Assembly: GCF_030150205.1 (NCBI RefSeq)
Contig: NZ_JASLGT010000008.1
Coordinates: forward strand, 248,001 to 312,000
Direction of reading: 5' to 3'
Length of the DNA stretch: 64,000 nucleotides
DNA from: Niabella sp.
Lineage (GTDB): Bacteria; Bacteroidota; Bacteroidia; Chitinophagales; Chitinophagaceae
The notes under the pieces are model-generated. The model worked only from the letters and a program-made list of their open reading frames with translations. It had not been told where the DNA came from and ran no database searches. Both the position numbers and the translations under genes were made by a program. This document shows positions 16,654-25,025 of this stretch, one piece after another (positions within the stretch are counted from its first letter, which is position 1; every line of letters starts with the position of its first letter).

Positions 16654-17376
16654 GTGGACAATCTCAATCAGGACATTATCGTAAGAGTAGCTGAAGCTGC
16701 TGATAAAAAATATTCAACCATTATTACGGACGAAATGGAATCATCGGCAAAAGCCCGGGGTACCGGCATTGCCAAAAGAAGTCCGGAATACATTGAAAAA
16801 AAGATCGACGAAGGCAAGGCCGTGATCGCCCTTACAGAGAGTGGCGATTGGGTTGGTTTTTGTTATATCGAAACCTGGAGCCATGGCGAATATGTAGCCA
16901 ATTCCGGGTTGATCGTTGCACCGCATTTCCGTAAAAGCGGTGTTGCCAAAAAGATCAAGCATACGATTTTTAAGCTTAGCCGGAAATTGTTCCCCGAAGC
17001 CAAGATCTTTGGGTTAACTACCGGCCTGGCTGTAATGAAGATCAACAGCGAATTAGGTTATGAGCCCGTAACCTATTCAGAACTTACGCAAGACGAACAG
17101 TTTTGGGCCGGCTGCAAAAGCTGTGTTAACTACGAGATCCTTATGAGCAAGGACCGTAAGAACTGTATGTGCACCGCCATGTTGTACGATCCCAAAGATC
17201 ATTACGAACCGGAAGAGACCAAGGCCTTCTTTGAAGAAAACAAAACAGGTCTGGAGCGGCTGCAGCGTTTTAAACAATGGAAATTCCTGAAGGCCTTTCG
17301 TAAAAAAGATAAAGCCGGCGGCGGCAGCGGAGGCGGAACATTAAAGTCTTTTTTTAAAAGTGTGTTTCATTTATAA
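16654..17376 (+). CDS. GNAT acetyltransferase of arginine cluster (putative N-acylglutamate synthase)
   Basis: The 240-aa protein has a GNAT fold: ALTESGDWVGFCYIETW, SGLIVAPHFRKSGVAKKIKH (acyl-CoA pyrophosphate loop R-K-S-G-V-A) and GLTTGLAVMKINSELGY. It then has a distinctive four-cysteine segment, GCKSCVNYEILM to NCMCTAMLYDP (about residues 151-175), that could bind metal. In other Bacteroidota the same kind of gene stands directly before argG, suggesting the first step of arginine synthesis (acylation of glutamate), but this is inference. The start is a GTG; no in-frame ATG is available before residue 28. The end is a Gly/Lys-rich tail. Confidence 0.75.
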   Translation: MDNLNQDIIVRVAEAADKKYSTIITDEMESSAKARGTGIAKRSPEYIEKKIDEGKAVIALTESGDWVGFCYIETWSHGEYVANSGLIVAPHFRKSGVAKKIKHTIFKLSRKLFPEAKIFGLTTGLAVMKINSELGYEPVTYSELTQDEQFWAGCKSCVNYEILMSKDRKNCMCTAMLYDPKDHYEPEETKAFFEENKTGLERLQRFKQWKFLKAFRKKDKAGGGSGGGTLKSFFKSVFHL

Positions 17377-17387
17377 CTGAAATTTTG

Positions 17388-17822
17388 ATGCGGGCAATTG
17401 CTGAACAATTAGCAACGATTATAAACCGGTATACTGAAAAAATTCAGCATATAGATGCCCCTTCGCTTTCATTGAAACCGGGTAAAGACAAATGGAGTAA
17501 GAAAGAAATACCGGGACATCTGATCGATTCCGCCGAAAATAATATTCAGCGATTCATCAGCGTTCAATACGAGCCAGAACCTAATATAGCCTACAACCAG
17601 GATGAATGGGTAAAGGCACAATGCTACAATGAATGGAGCCAGGAAGACCTGCTTGGTTTATGGCAATTATCAAACAAACAGATCGGTTCCATCCTGAAAA
17701 ATTTTCCTGAGGAAAAGAAGACATTAACAGCTTACATGAATACAGAACTTTGCACAATAGAATATATTGCACAAGACTATATTCGTCATTTGCTGCATCA
17801 TTTAAATCAAATCATAAGTTAA
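17388..17822 (+). CDS. DinB-like protein
   Basis: The 144-aa protein matches the DinB_2 pattern: LKPGKDKWSKKEIPGHLIDS (the His in helix 2), NQDEWVKAQCYNEWSQEDLL and the C-terminal YIRHLLHHLNQI with the paired histidines of the metal site. It lies 11 bases behind the GNAT gene and 7 bases before argG, so it is translated from the same mRNA as the arginine genes. A link to arginine synthesis is not known. ATG 17388 is preferred to the TTG one codon before. Confidence 0.8.
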   Translation: MRAIAEQLATIINRYTEKIQHIDAPSLSLKPGKDKWSKKEIPGHLIDSAENNIQRFISVQYEPEPNIAYNQDEWVKAQCYNEWSQEDLLGLWQLSNKQIGSILKNFPEEKKTLTAYMNTELCTIEYIAQDYIRHLLHHLNQIIS

Positions 17823-17829
17823 TAATACT

Positions 17830-19035
17830 ATGGCAAAGAAAGTTGTACTGGGTTTTAGTGGTGGTTTAGATACATCCTATTGCGTAAAATACCTGACCGA
17901 AGAAAAAGGGTACGAGGTACACAGCATCATTGTAAATACCGGGGGCTTTAGCGAGGATGAATTAAAAAAGATAGAGGAGCATGCAAAAAAACTGGGCGTA
18001 AAATCGCACAAAACAGTGGATGCTGTTAAAAATTATTATGATTCCATTATCCGGTACCTGATATACGGAAATGTACTGAAGAACAATACCTACCCGCTAA
18101 GTGTATCTGCGGAGCGCCTGAGCCAGGCCCTGCATATTGCCAACTATGCGCGGGAACTCAACGCAGATGCTATTGCACATGGCAGCACCGGCGCGGGAAA
18201 TGACCAGGTGCGGTTCGATATGGTGTTTCATATTATGGCTCCCGAAATAGAAATCATTACCCCCATCCGGGATATGAACCTCAGCCGTGCCGCAGAAGTG
18301 GAATACTTAAAAAGCAAAGGGGTGGAAATGAACTTTGAAAAATCGGTTTACTCCATCAACAAAGGCCTCTGGGGTACCAGTGTTGGCGGTAAGGAAACCC
18401 TTACATCCAATGGCTACCTGCCCGATGAAGCCTGGCCTACGCAGGTAACCCAAACCGGCACGGAGGCTGTAAAGCTTTTGTTTGAGGAAGGTGAGCTTAA
18501 AAGTGTAAACGATCAGCAGTTTAACCATCCCACAGAAGCGATCCAATACCTGCAAAAAATTGCCGGCCCCTACGGCATTGGCCGTGATATCCATGTAGGC
18601 GATACCATTATCGGTATTAAAGGCCGCGTTGGTTTTGAAGCAGCAGCACCGATCCTCATTATTAAAGCGCACCATGCCCTGGAGAAACATGTTTTAACCA
18701 AATGGCAGTTGCAATGGAAAGACCAGATCTCCCAGTTTTACGGAACCTGGTTACATGAAGGGCAGATCCTGGATCCGGTAATGCGGGATATTGAGGCCTA
18801 CCTCCAAAGCAGTCAGCGCAATGTAACCGGTGATGTATTTCTACAGCTGCACCCCTACCGGTACCAGGTATTGGGCATTGAAAGCCCATACGATCTTATG
18901 AATAATGCGTTTGGCAGCTACGGCGAAGCAAACAGAAGTTTTACAGGAGAAGATGTAAAAGGTTTTACCAGGATATTCGGCAACCAGACATCGATCTATC
19001 ATCTGATAAAAGAAGGTGCCCGGGAAGAAAAATAA
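17830..19035 (+). CDS. argG: Argininosuccinate synthase
   Basis: The 401-aa enzyme begins KKVVLGFSGGLDTSYCVKYL, whose SGGLDTS is the ATP-pyrophosphatase P-loop of ArgG. It continues with IAHGSTGAGNDQVRFD and the SVYSINKGLWGTSVGGKE motif. It joins citrulline and aspartate using ATP to give argininosuccinate. The protein belongs to the divergent Bacteroidota type of ArgG rather than the long E. coli form. It lies in a run of five genes (GNAT, DinB, argG, cupin, argC); the cupin gene starts 20 bases before its stop codon. Confidence 0.95.
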   Translation: MAKKVVLGFSGGLDTSYCVKYLTEEKGYEVHSIIVNTGGFSEDELKKIEEHAKKLGVKSHKTVDAVKNYYDSIIRYLIYGNVLKNNTYPLSVSAERLSQALHIANYARELNADAIAHGSTGAGNDQVRFDMVFHIMAPEIEIITPIRDMNLSRAAEVEYLKSKGVEMNFEKSVYSINKGLWGTSVGGKETLTSNGYLPDEAWPTQVTQTGTEAVKLLFEEGELKSVNDQQFNHPTEAIQYLQKIAGPYGIGRDIHVGDTIIGIKGRVGFEAAAPILIIKAHHALEKHVLTKWQLQWKDQISQFYGTWLHEGQILDPVMRDIEAYLQSSQRNVTGDVFLQLHPYRYQVLGIESPYDLMNNAFGSYGEANRSFTGEDVKGFTRIFGNQTSIYHLIKEGAREEK

Positions 19036-19375
19036 AGTAGTCAGCAGTAATGCACCCGTATCATCGTATCAATGGGGAGCAGGATGCGAAGCCTTTGTGC
19101 TGAGTAGTAACACTGCTTTTTCAATAAAAAAAGAACGGATACCTCCCGGCAAGGGAGAACAGTTGCATTTGCACAACAAGGCCGCCCAGTTCTTTTATAT
19201 CCTGGAAGGGACGGCTTCTTTTGAAATTGACCAGGAGTATTTTACAATAAGTGCCGGCCAGGGCATTGAGATCCATGCCGGCCAGCAACACCGTATTTTC
19301 AACGGGGAAAAGGAATTGCTGGAATTTCTTGTTTGTTCACACCCGTTAACCGAACAGGATCGCTTAAATTTGTAA
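19016..19375 (+). CDS. Cupin domain protein
   Basis: The 119-aa protein has both cupin motifs: GEQLHLHNKAAQFFYILEG (G-x5-H-x-H-x-E-like, with Gln replacing Glu) and GQGIEIHAGQQHRIFN, so a double-stranded beta-helix with a probable metal site is expected. The start is GTG 19016 inside the end of argG (20-base overlap), which indicates translational coupling. A small cupin between argG and argC is not a standard part of arginine synthesis; its activity is unknown. Confidence 0.8.
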   Translation: MPGKKNKVVSSNAPVSSYQWGAGCEAFVLSSNTAFSIKKERIPPGKGEQLHLHNKAAQFFYILEGTASFEIDQEYFTISAGQGIEIHAGQQHRIFNGEKELLEFLVCSHPLTEQDRLNL

Positions 19376-19406
19376 CGTTGAAAATCAAACAACAAAACAG
19401 AAAGGC

Positions 19407-20390
19407 ATGCATATAAAAGCTGGAATTATTGGTGGTGCAGGATATACCGGTGGTGAATTGATCCGTTTATTGATCAACCATCCTTTTGTAACCATTTCCT
19501 TTATTCATAGCCGCAGTAACGCGGGCAAGCCGGTTACGGATGTACATGCAGATCTTGTTGGGGATACCGAGCTTCAGTTTACAGATGCCATCTCGCAGGA
19601 TATTGATGTGCTGTTTCTTTGCCTGGGCCACGGAGAATCTACAAAATTCTTAAAAGAAACACCAATTGATGCTGCTATCAGGATCATCGACCTGGCCAAT
19701 GATTTCCGGTTACGGAAAGATGCCAGCCAGCCGGAGCTGAACCGGACCTTTGTGTATGGTCTTCCAGAACTGAACCGCGAAGCCATTAAAAAAGCGCAGA
19801 ACATTGCCAACCCGGGCTGTTTTGCAACAACCATCCAGCTGGGATTGTTACCACTGGCCCATACAGGTGTTCTCAAAGAAATTTATACAACCGGCATCAC
19901 CGGCTCTACAGGTGCAGGTCAGAAACTGGCCGCTACCTCCCATTTCAGCTGGCGGGCCAATAATATACAGGCGTATAAAACACTTACGCACCAGCATCTT
20001 GGTGAAATCGGCGAATCGCTGGATCAGTTACAACCGGGCACGGAGATCGATTTGAGCTTTGTACCCTGGAGGGGCGATTTTACAAGAGGCATTTTTATCA
20101 GCTCAACCATCACAACCGATCTTTCGCTGGAAGAGCTTTATGTGCTGTTTGAAAACTTTTACAGCGGCCATCCCTTTACCGTGGTAAGCCGGGCGCCCAT
20201 TTTCCTGAAACAGATCGTAAACACCAATAAAGTAGTGATCCAGCTGGAAAAGGTTGGTTCAAAGCTGGTAGTGCATTCTGCGGCAGATAACCTGCTGAAA
20301 GGTGCCAGCGGACAAGCAGTACAAAATATGAACCTGCTGTTCGATCTGGATGAGCGGACAGGCTTAAACCTGAAACCAGCCGCTTTTTAA
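19407..20390 (+). CDS. argC: N-acetyl-gamma-glutamyl-phosphate reductase
   Basis: The 327-aa protein begins IKAGIIGGAGYTGGELIRLL (NADP-binding GxxGYxGxE of ArgC). It has the catalytic cysteine motif NIANPGCFATTIQLGLLPLA and GITGSTGAGQKLAATSHFSW. It reduces the acyl-glutamyl phosphate to the semialdehyde in arginine synthesis; the acyl group may be acetyl or, as in Bacteroides, succinyl. It is last in the run; argD, argF, argB and argH do not follow, as a convergent toxin-antitoxin pair comes next. Confidence 0.95.
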   Translation: MHIKAGIIGGAGYTGGELIRLLINHPFVTISFIHSRSNAGKPVTDVHADLVGDTELQFTDAISQDIDVLFLCLGHGESTKFLKETPIDAAIRIIDLANDFRLRKDASQPELNRTFVYGLPELNREAIKKAQNIANPGCFATTIQLGLLPLAHTGVLKEIYTTGITGSTGAGQKLAATSHFSWRANNIQAYKTLTHQHLGEIGESLDQLQPGTEIDLSFVPWRGDFTRGIFISSTITTDLSLEELYVLFENFYSGHPFTVVSRAPIFLKQIVNTNKVVIQLEKVGSKLVVHSAADNLLKGASGQAVQNMNLLFDLDERTGLNLKPAAF

Positions 20391-20523
20391 AGCACCCGGT
20401 TGTCAGATTTCAGCTCAGAGTAAATTCCGGCCCTCGGGAGAAGGTTGAAAAATAGGGAAATAAAAAAACAGCATCAAGCGTAAACCCGGAATCCAACCTG
20501 GAACCTGCAGCGCCTTAAAGCAG

Positions 20524-20979
20524 CTATCCAAACAACCGGTTATCCAGCCCGTAAGGCCGGGCGTCTACAATTTTTATTTTCTTAAATTCAGGATGCTGTG
20601 GGTTTAACAGCAGGTTCGATTCTTCAGGGATTACAGCTGAGGGAACCCTCATGGCAAGGTGTGTTTGTTGAAGCAGGAACTGGTCGCCCATAAACCGGGT
20701 ATATTCAAAATCCTCCACCCACTTTTCTTTTAATACATGTGGTTGCACCTGCACCATCCGGCTTTCCGGCGCCTTCAGCGTTAGAAGATAATACTCCGGC
20801 AGCATTTTATACAGGCCCCTGTCGTAGTTAACAACAATCTCCAGCACTGCAAGGGAGATATGTTCAGCGGTGTACAACGCATATACCCCTTTCGAGTTCC
20901 AGCGTCCTCCGTAAAGGAAAGCGCCAAAACCAGATATATCTTCCCTGTAGGGTGCGTGTACCAGGCGATAAATAAACAT
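20524..20979 (-). CDS. RES family toxin
   Basis: The 151-aa product carries the RES domain signature: MFIYRLVHAPYREDISGFGA, FLYGGRWNSKGVYALYTAEH and ISLAVLEIVVNYDRG with the conserved Arg, Tyr, Ser and Glu. RES toxins of this type degrade NAD+ (NAD phosphorylase/glycohydrolase), arresting growth. The frame is open further upstream, but ATG 20979 overlaps the antitoxin stop by one base (TGATG), a typical coupled arrangement, and gives the usual length. It is second in the operon, after its antitoxin. Confidence 0.9.
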   Translation of the reverse strand: MFIYRLVHAPYREDISGFGAFLYGGRWNSKGVYALYTAEHISLAVLEIVVNYDRGLYKMLPEYYLLTLKAPESRMVQVQPHVLKEKWVEDFEYTRFMGDQFLLQQTHLAMRVPSAVIPEESNLLLNPQHPEFKKIKIVDARPYGLDNRLFG

Positions 20980-21434
20980 CAGGCAGAAATTCCGTGTTCT
21001 AAACGATGAAGGAGATCTATAACCTCCTGAATTCCGGTATGAGTGGTGAGCAATTCTTTGACCGTAGCCCCATTCAGTGAAAAAGGCCGGCTGTGCAACC
21101 ACTGGCGAAAGCCCTCTTTGCCAAAAAATTCATTCCCGATATCAATGAGCTTTGCAAGTAAAAGGATCCGCTCTATTTGCAATCCATTAAAACCATCGCC
21201 TTCTTTTGCGTAGCGGTGAAGCGAGCGCTCGGAGATGTAAAGAAGATCCGCCCATTCATTCAAACTGAAAGGTGCCCGGTCTGCTATTCGCTTAAAATGT
21301 GTGTAGGTGAAATCTTTTACTGCAGGCGTTCTTTTGGTGGTTTTATCAGGTATTTCATAAATAGCCTCAAAATCAGAGACCATTGAAAGGGGCGGGTCTT
21401 CGATAACGGGATATCGCTTTATGTTTTTTTTCAT
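20979..21434 (-). CDS. Xre/MbcA/ParS family antitoxin
   Basis: The 151-aa protein has a helix-turn-helix region (FSLNEWADLLYISERSLHRY) and a C-terminal DUF2384 toxin-binding domain (IGNEFFGKEGFRQWLHSRPF to IQEVIDLLHRLEHGISA). It should neutralise the RES toxin and autoregulate the operon. ATG 21434 (MKKNIKRYPVIEDPP) is chosen; the longer frame to 21527 would run into the end of the upstream gene. A RES-Xre pair next to biosynthetic genes is common for type II modules. Confidence 0.9.
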   Translation of the reverse strand: MKKNIKRYPVIEDPPLSMVSDFEAIYEIPDKTTKRTPAVKDFTYTHFKRIADRAPFSLNEWADLLYISERSLHRYAKEGDGFNGLQIERILLLAKLIDIGNEFFGKEGFRQWLHSRPFSLNGATVKELLTTHTGIQEVIDLLHRLEHGISA

Positions 21435-21489
21435 AATTGTGTCATTTGTCACAAAGGTATATGTTTTTTGTCGGAATCTGTATTTTTTC

Positions 21490-22221
21490 TTATCGTTCTG
21501 TTTCAGCTGTCTTGGACCAAACTTCATAGATCGGATCGCCTTTGGAACTCAACCCGGTATGGATCCAATGTCCATCCTCCAGGTGGTCTTTAAATTGAAG
21601 GGACATGCCTACCCTGGAACTATCTCTCGAAAAGAAGGCGATCGTTTCTGTATACACTCCATTCTTAAATGTGTAGGTGCCTCCGCCCGTGCCGGAAAAT
21701 TCGCCCGTTTCTATATTGATGGCCGCCCACTGAAAACGGTCATCCGTAAGAAATTTCAGGGTGCGTCTTGGTGCCAGTTGCATTTCCCGGAGGTTGTTTC
21801 CTTCTTTACGTCCGGTGATCCGCCAAACGCCGGTTCGTTCACTGCTGGCGGTTCCTGCCGGGATCCATTTGCCGGTTTCGCCAGACAGGTTACTTTCAAC
21901 ATAACCATCTTTTACATTCCACACAAAAGCACCGGTGGTGCCGGTTTTACTTTTATCCTCGGAATGAAAACGGTAATTAAGCTGTAATGTTCCCTTATCC
22001 AGGTACTGAAATCCACCGAAGGTTTTGAAAAACTTTTTGCCGGTAGCATCATAATGTGCAATCATGCAATACTGGTCTGCCGCCATCAGCATCCAGGTTT
22101 CATTACCCCTGGTGTACTTCCAGCTTCCGGTGACCGACTTTTTTGCAACCGGTTTTGAAAAACCGGCAAGCAGGATCACGCAGAACAAAGGCAATAGAAA
22201 AAATTGACCGTTTATTTTCAT
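21490..22221 (-). CDS. Secreted protein with two lipocalin-like (DUF4488-type) units
   Basis: The 243-aa product has a signal peptide (MKINGQFFLLPLFCVILLAG). It then has two similar beta-rich units beginning GSWKYTRGNETWMLMAADQY (about residue 32) and GVWRITGRKEGNNLREMQLA (about residue 132). The second contains LKFLTDDRFQWAAINIETGE and GTYTFKNGVYTETI, a pattern seen in DUF4488/lipocalin-like periplasmic proteins of Bacteroidota. Function and ligand are unknown. It lies 33 bases downstream of the aldo/keto reductase gene, so the two probably form an operon. Confidence 0.7.
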   Translation of the reverse strand: MKINGQFFLLPLFCVILLAGFSKPVAKKSVTGSWKYTRGNETWMLMAADQYCMIAHYDATGKKFFKTFGGFQYLDKGTLQLNYRFHSEDKSKTGTTGAFVWNVKDGYVESNLSGETGKWIPAGTASSERTGVWRITGRKEGNNLREMQLAPRRTLKFLTDDRFQWAAINIETGEFSGTGGGTYTFKNGVYTETIAFFSRDSSRVGMSLQFKDHLEDGHWIHTGLSSKGDPIYEVWSKTAETER

Positions 22222-22254
22222 GAGTAGTGCTTTTAAAGCCGGATCAGGATACCA

Positions 22255-23247
22255 TTATGGATGCCTGTTCAGGATCCGGGCGATCTGGTTCAATTCTGTT
22301 ATACTAAAGGTACTGTTTTTAAGACAACTTACAGAATCCAGCAATTGTGCGCTGGAGGAAGCCCCAACCAGCACCGATGTGACCCGCGGATCTTTCAGAA
22401 GCCAGGCCAGTGCCATTTGAGCAAGACTTTGCTCCCGTTTAGCCGCAAGTGTATGCAACTCCTGTATCTGCTGCAGCCGTTCCTTCGTGATCTGTTCCTT
22501 TTGCAGAAAGCCATGCTTTTTAGCAGCTCTTGAATTTTTAGGAATGCCTTTCAGGTACCGGTTGGTCAGCAGTCCCTGGGCCAGCGGTGAAAAAGGAATG
22601 CAACCAACGCCTTCCTTTCCCAGCAGGTCCAGCAATCCATCCTCTACCCAGCGCTCAAACATTGAGTATTTGGGCTGATGGATCACGCAGGGCGTGCCCA
22701 GTTTTTTCAGTATTTTAAATGCCGCGGCGGCCTCTTCTTTCCGGTAGTTAGAGATCCCTGCATATAAGGCCTTGCCCTGCCGCACGATCAGATCCAGTGC
22801 TGCCATTGTTTCTTCCAGCGGGGTTTCGGGATCCGGCCGGTGATGATAAAAAATATCAACATATTCCAGCTTCATGCGCTTAAGACTTTGATCGAGGCTC
22901 GATACCAGGTATTTTTTTGATCCCCAATCGCCATAAGGTCCTTCCCACATCGTATACCCGGCCTTGGTAGAAATGATCAGCTCATCCCGGTGATGTTTAA
23001 AATCCGTATGCAGGATCTTACCAAAATTGGTTTCCGCAGATCCGGGGGGCGGACCATAATTATTGGCCAGGTCAAAATGGGTGATACCGGCATCAAATGC
23101 CGTATGCAAGGTTTTACGATACACTTTTTCATCATCCACATCACCGAAGTTATGCCAGAGTCCCAGCGAAATAGCCGGCAGTTTTAAACCCGATGCACCG
23201 CAGCGGCGGTATTGCATTTCGGTATATCTTGATGGATTAAATTTCAT
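22255..23247 (-). CDS. Aldo/keto reductase (YghZ/MgrA-like)
   Basis: The 330-aa TIM barrel has the AKR motifs FDLANNYGPPPGSAETNFGK (catalytic Asp/Tyr), IISTKAGYTMWEGPYGDWGS (catalytic Lys), YVDIFYHHRPDPETPLEETM (catalytic His) and the C-terminal VLVGASSSAQL nucleotide loop. The PPPGSAE and MWEGPYGDWGS stretches are typical of the L-glyceraldehyde-3-phosphate reductase group (YghZ, AKR14). It reduces small aldehydes with NADPH in the cytoplasm, possibly methylglyoxal or L-GAP. The exact substrate is inferred only by similarity. Confidence 0.88.
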   Translation of the reverse strand: MKFNPSRYTEMQYRRCGASGLKLPAISLGLWHNFGDVDDEKVYRKTLHTAFDAGITHFDLANNYGPPPGSAETNFGKILHTDFKHHRDELIISTKAGYTMWEGPYGDWGSKKYLVSSLDQSLKRMKLEYVDIFYHHRPDPETPLEETMAALDLIVRQGKALYAGISNYRKEEAAAAFKILKKLGTPCVIHQPKYSMFERWVEDGLLDLLGKEGVGCIPFSPLAQGLLTNRYLKGIPKNSRAAKKHGFLQKEQITKERLQQIQELHTLAAKREQSLAQMALAWLLKDPRVTSVLVGASSSAQLLDSVSCLKNSTFSITELNQIARILNRHP

Positions 23248-23439
23248 TGTATAAACTATTTTATATAAAAATGATTCGTTGATTTCCGGTTCACTACTTA
23301 ATGTTGTTCCTTAAAGCCCCTGATTCGCAGCTTTAGCACCAGCTTTAATCGTACCCAAAATACCGCAGAGAAAACGCCGCAGGCGCAACCCGCGTACCTG
23401 CAGCCATCCCTTAAAATCGTTTACCCCAGACGGAATCGA

Positions 23440-23519
23440 TTCACTATTGACTATTCACCACTGCCCATTGCCTATTCACTATTACCTATTCACTATTACC
23501 TATTGCCTACTGCCCATTC
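23440..23519. repeat. Imperfect tandem repeat of CTATTCACTATTACC type
   Basis: Repeated units such as ATTGCCTATTCACTATTACC fill the spacer up to the stop codon of the PBP4 gene. They are of the same type as 11378-11446. The rest of the 273-base spacer shows no gene. Confidence 0.75.
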
Positions 23520-23520
23520 A

Positions 23521-24894
23521 CTACTTCAGCTCATCCAGCACCTTATACATTTTCCGTACCAGCGCCATCTGGCTTCCGCTGTAATTGTTCACGAGGAACG
23601 AAAAAATATAGTCTTTTCCATCCCTGGATTTTTGATACCCGGAAAAGCCTTTAACCCGGTTGATGGTGCCGCTTTTCATCTTCATATCATTGTACAAGGG
23701 GAAGCCCTCATAATAATCCGCAAACCAGGGTTGCTCCCGGGCATACCTTAAAATAGTAACCTGTGCTCTTGTTGTGATCCTGTTCTGCGGCGATAACCCG
23801 GATCCGTCATACAAATGCAGTTCATCCGCATCCACACCTCTTGTTTTCCAATGTTCCTGAATTGCTGCAATTCCGTTATCGGTAGTGGCCATACCTTTCC
23901 GGTTTAGCCCTACGGTGCGTAACAAAGCTTCTCCATAAAGATTGATGCTCTTTCGTAAAAACCAGTAGATGATCTTTGAAAGTTCCGGGGAGCTGTTGGT
24001 GTAAACCCATTTTACATTCCCCGCTTCCCTGTTCGTTGTCGCTCCTTCATTGCTGGAGAAACGAACCGTACCTTTAAGGCTGCTGATCACCGTTTTTACA
24101 AACTGGTTGGCAGGGTCATAGATCGATCCGGATACCACAAATGCGTTCTGACCTGCGGGAATGGTACCGGTTAGCAATCCCGTTTGCCGGCCCATAGAAG
24201 GATAAAACAAAGTACTGTTATCACCCGAATTTTTTTCAGCAGCCGTAGCCTGTGAAGTGATCCGGTAATCATAGAGATAAGGAATGGTTTTTACCACAGA
24301 AACAGGACTACCCAACGCAGTGCCCGACTTTAATACCAGGTCAAACTGGTTCTCTCTCCAGTTGAGCGCCTGTGCGCCGGCGCCATAATAATTGCCGAGA
24401 TCCTGCCAGATCCAGCCCTCCGGTATGGTTTCATCGCCCCATTTGCCGGTATAGATCACCACGTTATTCAGTTCTTTAATCCCCTCCCGCTGCAATGCGG
24501 TCTTAAGTCTTGTAAGGAAGGCGCTATCCTTTGTTTCCGTCCAGCGCCAGCTGGCCAAACTGGGATCTCCGGCCGGCTCAATATACAGGCTCTTTCCCCG
24601 GGGCGTGTTCACAATGCCAAACCGGGTTTGGTACCGGTAATCTGCGCCCAAAATATCAAACGCTGTAGCGGCGGTTACGATCTTTTCTGTGGAAGCCGTT
24701 GCCATCCCTGTTTTGCTGTTCTGATCAAAAACCACGTTTCCGCTTGAGGCTTCAATCACATACAGCGAGCTCAACGCATATTTCAATTGCGCATCGGCAT
24801 TAAATACATCCATCGCCGCCGTAAGCTTTTGAGCCGTTTGCCCATGAACCGTTATCCACCCCAGCAGCATTGCTAAAAGAGAAAAAAATCGCAT
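23521..24894 (-). CDS. dacB: D-alanyl-D-alanine carboxypeptidase/endopeptidase (PBP4)
   Basis: The 457-aa protein has a signal peptide (MRFFSLLAMLLGWITVHGQ) and the S13 (PBP4/DacB) motifs: STEK (SxxK) in GMATASTEKIVTAATAFDIL, a YGEALLRT region with the downstream SGLSPQNRIT (SxN context) and the KSGTINRVKGFSGY KTG-box equivalent. It acts in the periplasm on peptidoglycan stem peptides and cross-links. A longer frame begins at 24927, but the start at 24894 gives a normal signal peptide. The stop codon lies right at the edge of a repeat tract. Confidence 0.9.
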   Translation of the reverse strand: MRFFSLLAMLLGWITVHGQTAQKLTAAMDVFNADAQLKYALSSLYVIEASSGNVVFDQNSKTGMATASTEKIVTAATAFDILGADYRYQTRFGIVNTPRGKSLYIEPAGDPSLASWRWTETKDSAFLTRLKTALQREGIKELNNVVIYTGKWGDETIPEGWIWQDLGNYYGAGAQALNWRENQFDLVLKSGTALGSPVSVVKTIPYLYDYRITSQATAAEKNSGDNSTLFYPSMGRQTGLLTGTIPAGQNAFVVSGSIYDPANQFVKTVISSLKGTVRFSSNEGATTNREAGNVKWVYTNSSPELSKIIYWFLRKSINLYGEALLRTVGLNRKGMATTDNGIAAIQEHWKTRGVDADELHLYDGSGLSPQNRITTRAQVTILRYAREQPWFADYYEGFPLYNDMKMKSGTINRVKGFSGYQKSRDGKDYIFSFLVNNYSGSQMALVRKMYKVLDELK

Positions 24895-25025
24895 AGTCGT
24901 CTTGTTAAGAAAGGGAAAGTACAACATAATTCAGGAAGAACCGCATCGGAAATCGAAGATTTTTGATGGCACACAGGTATCGTTTTATAAACCCTGAACA
25001 GCCGGTTTACACAAACCGCAGCATG

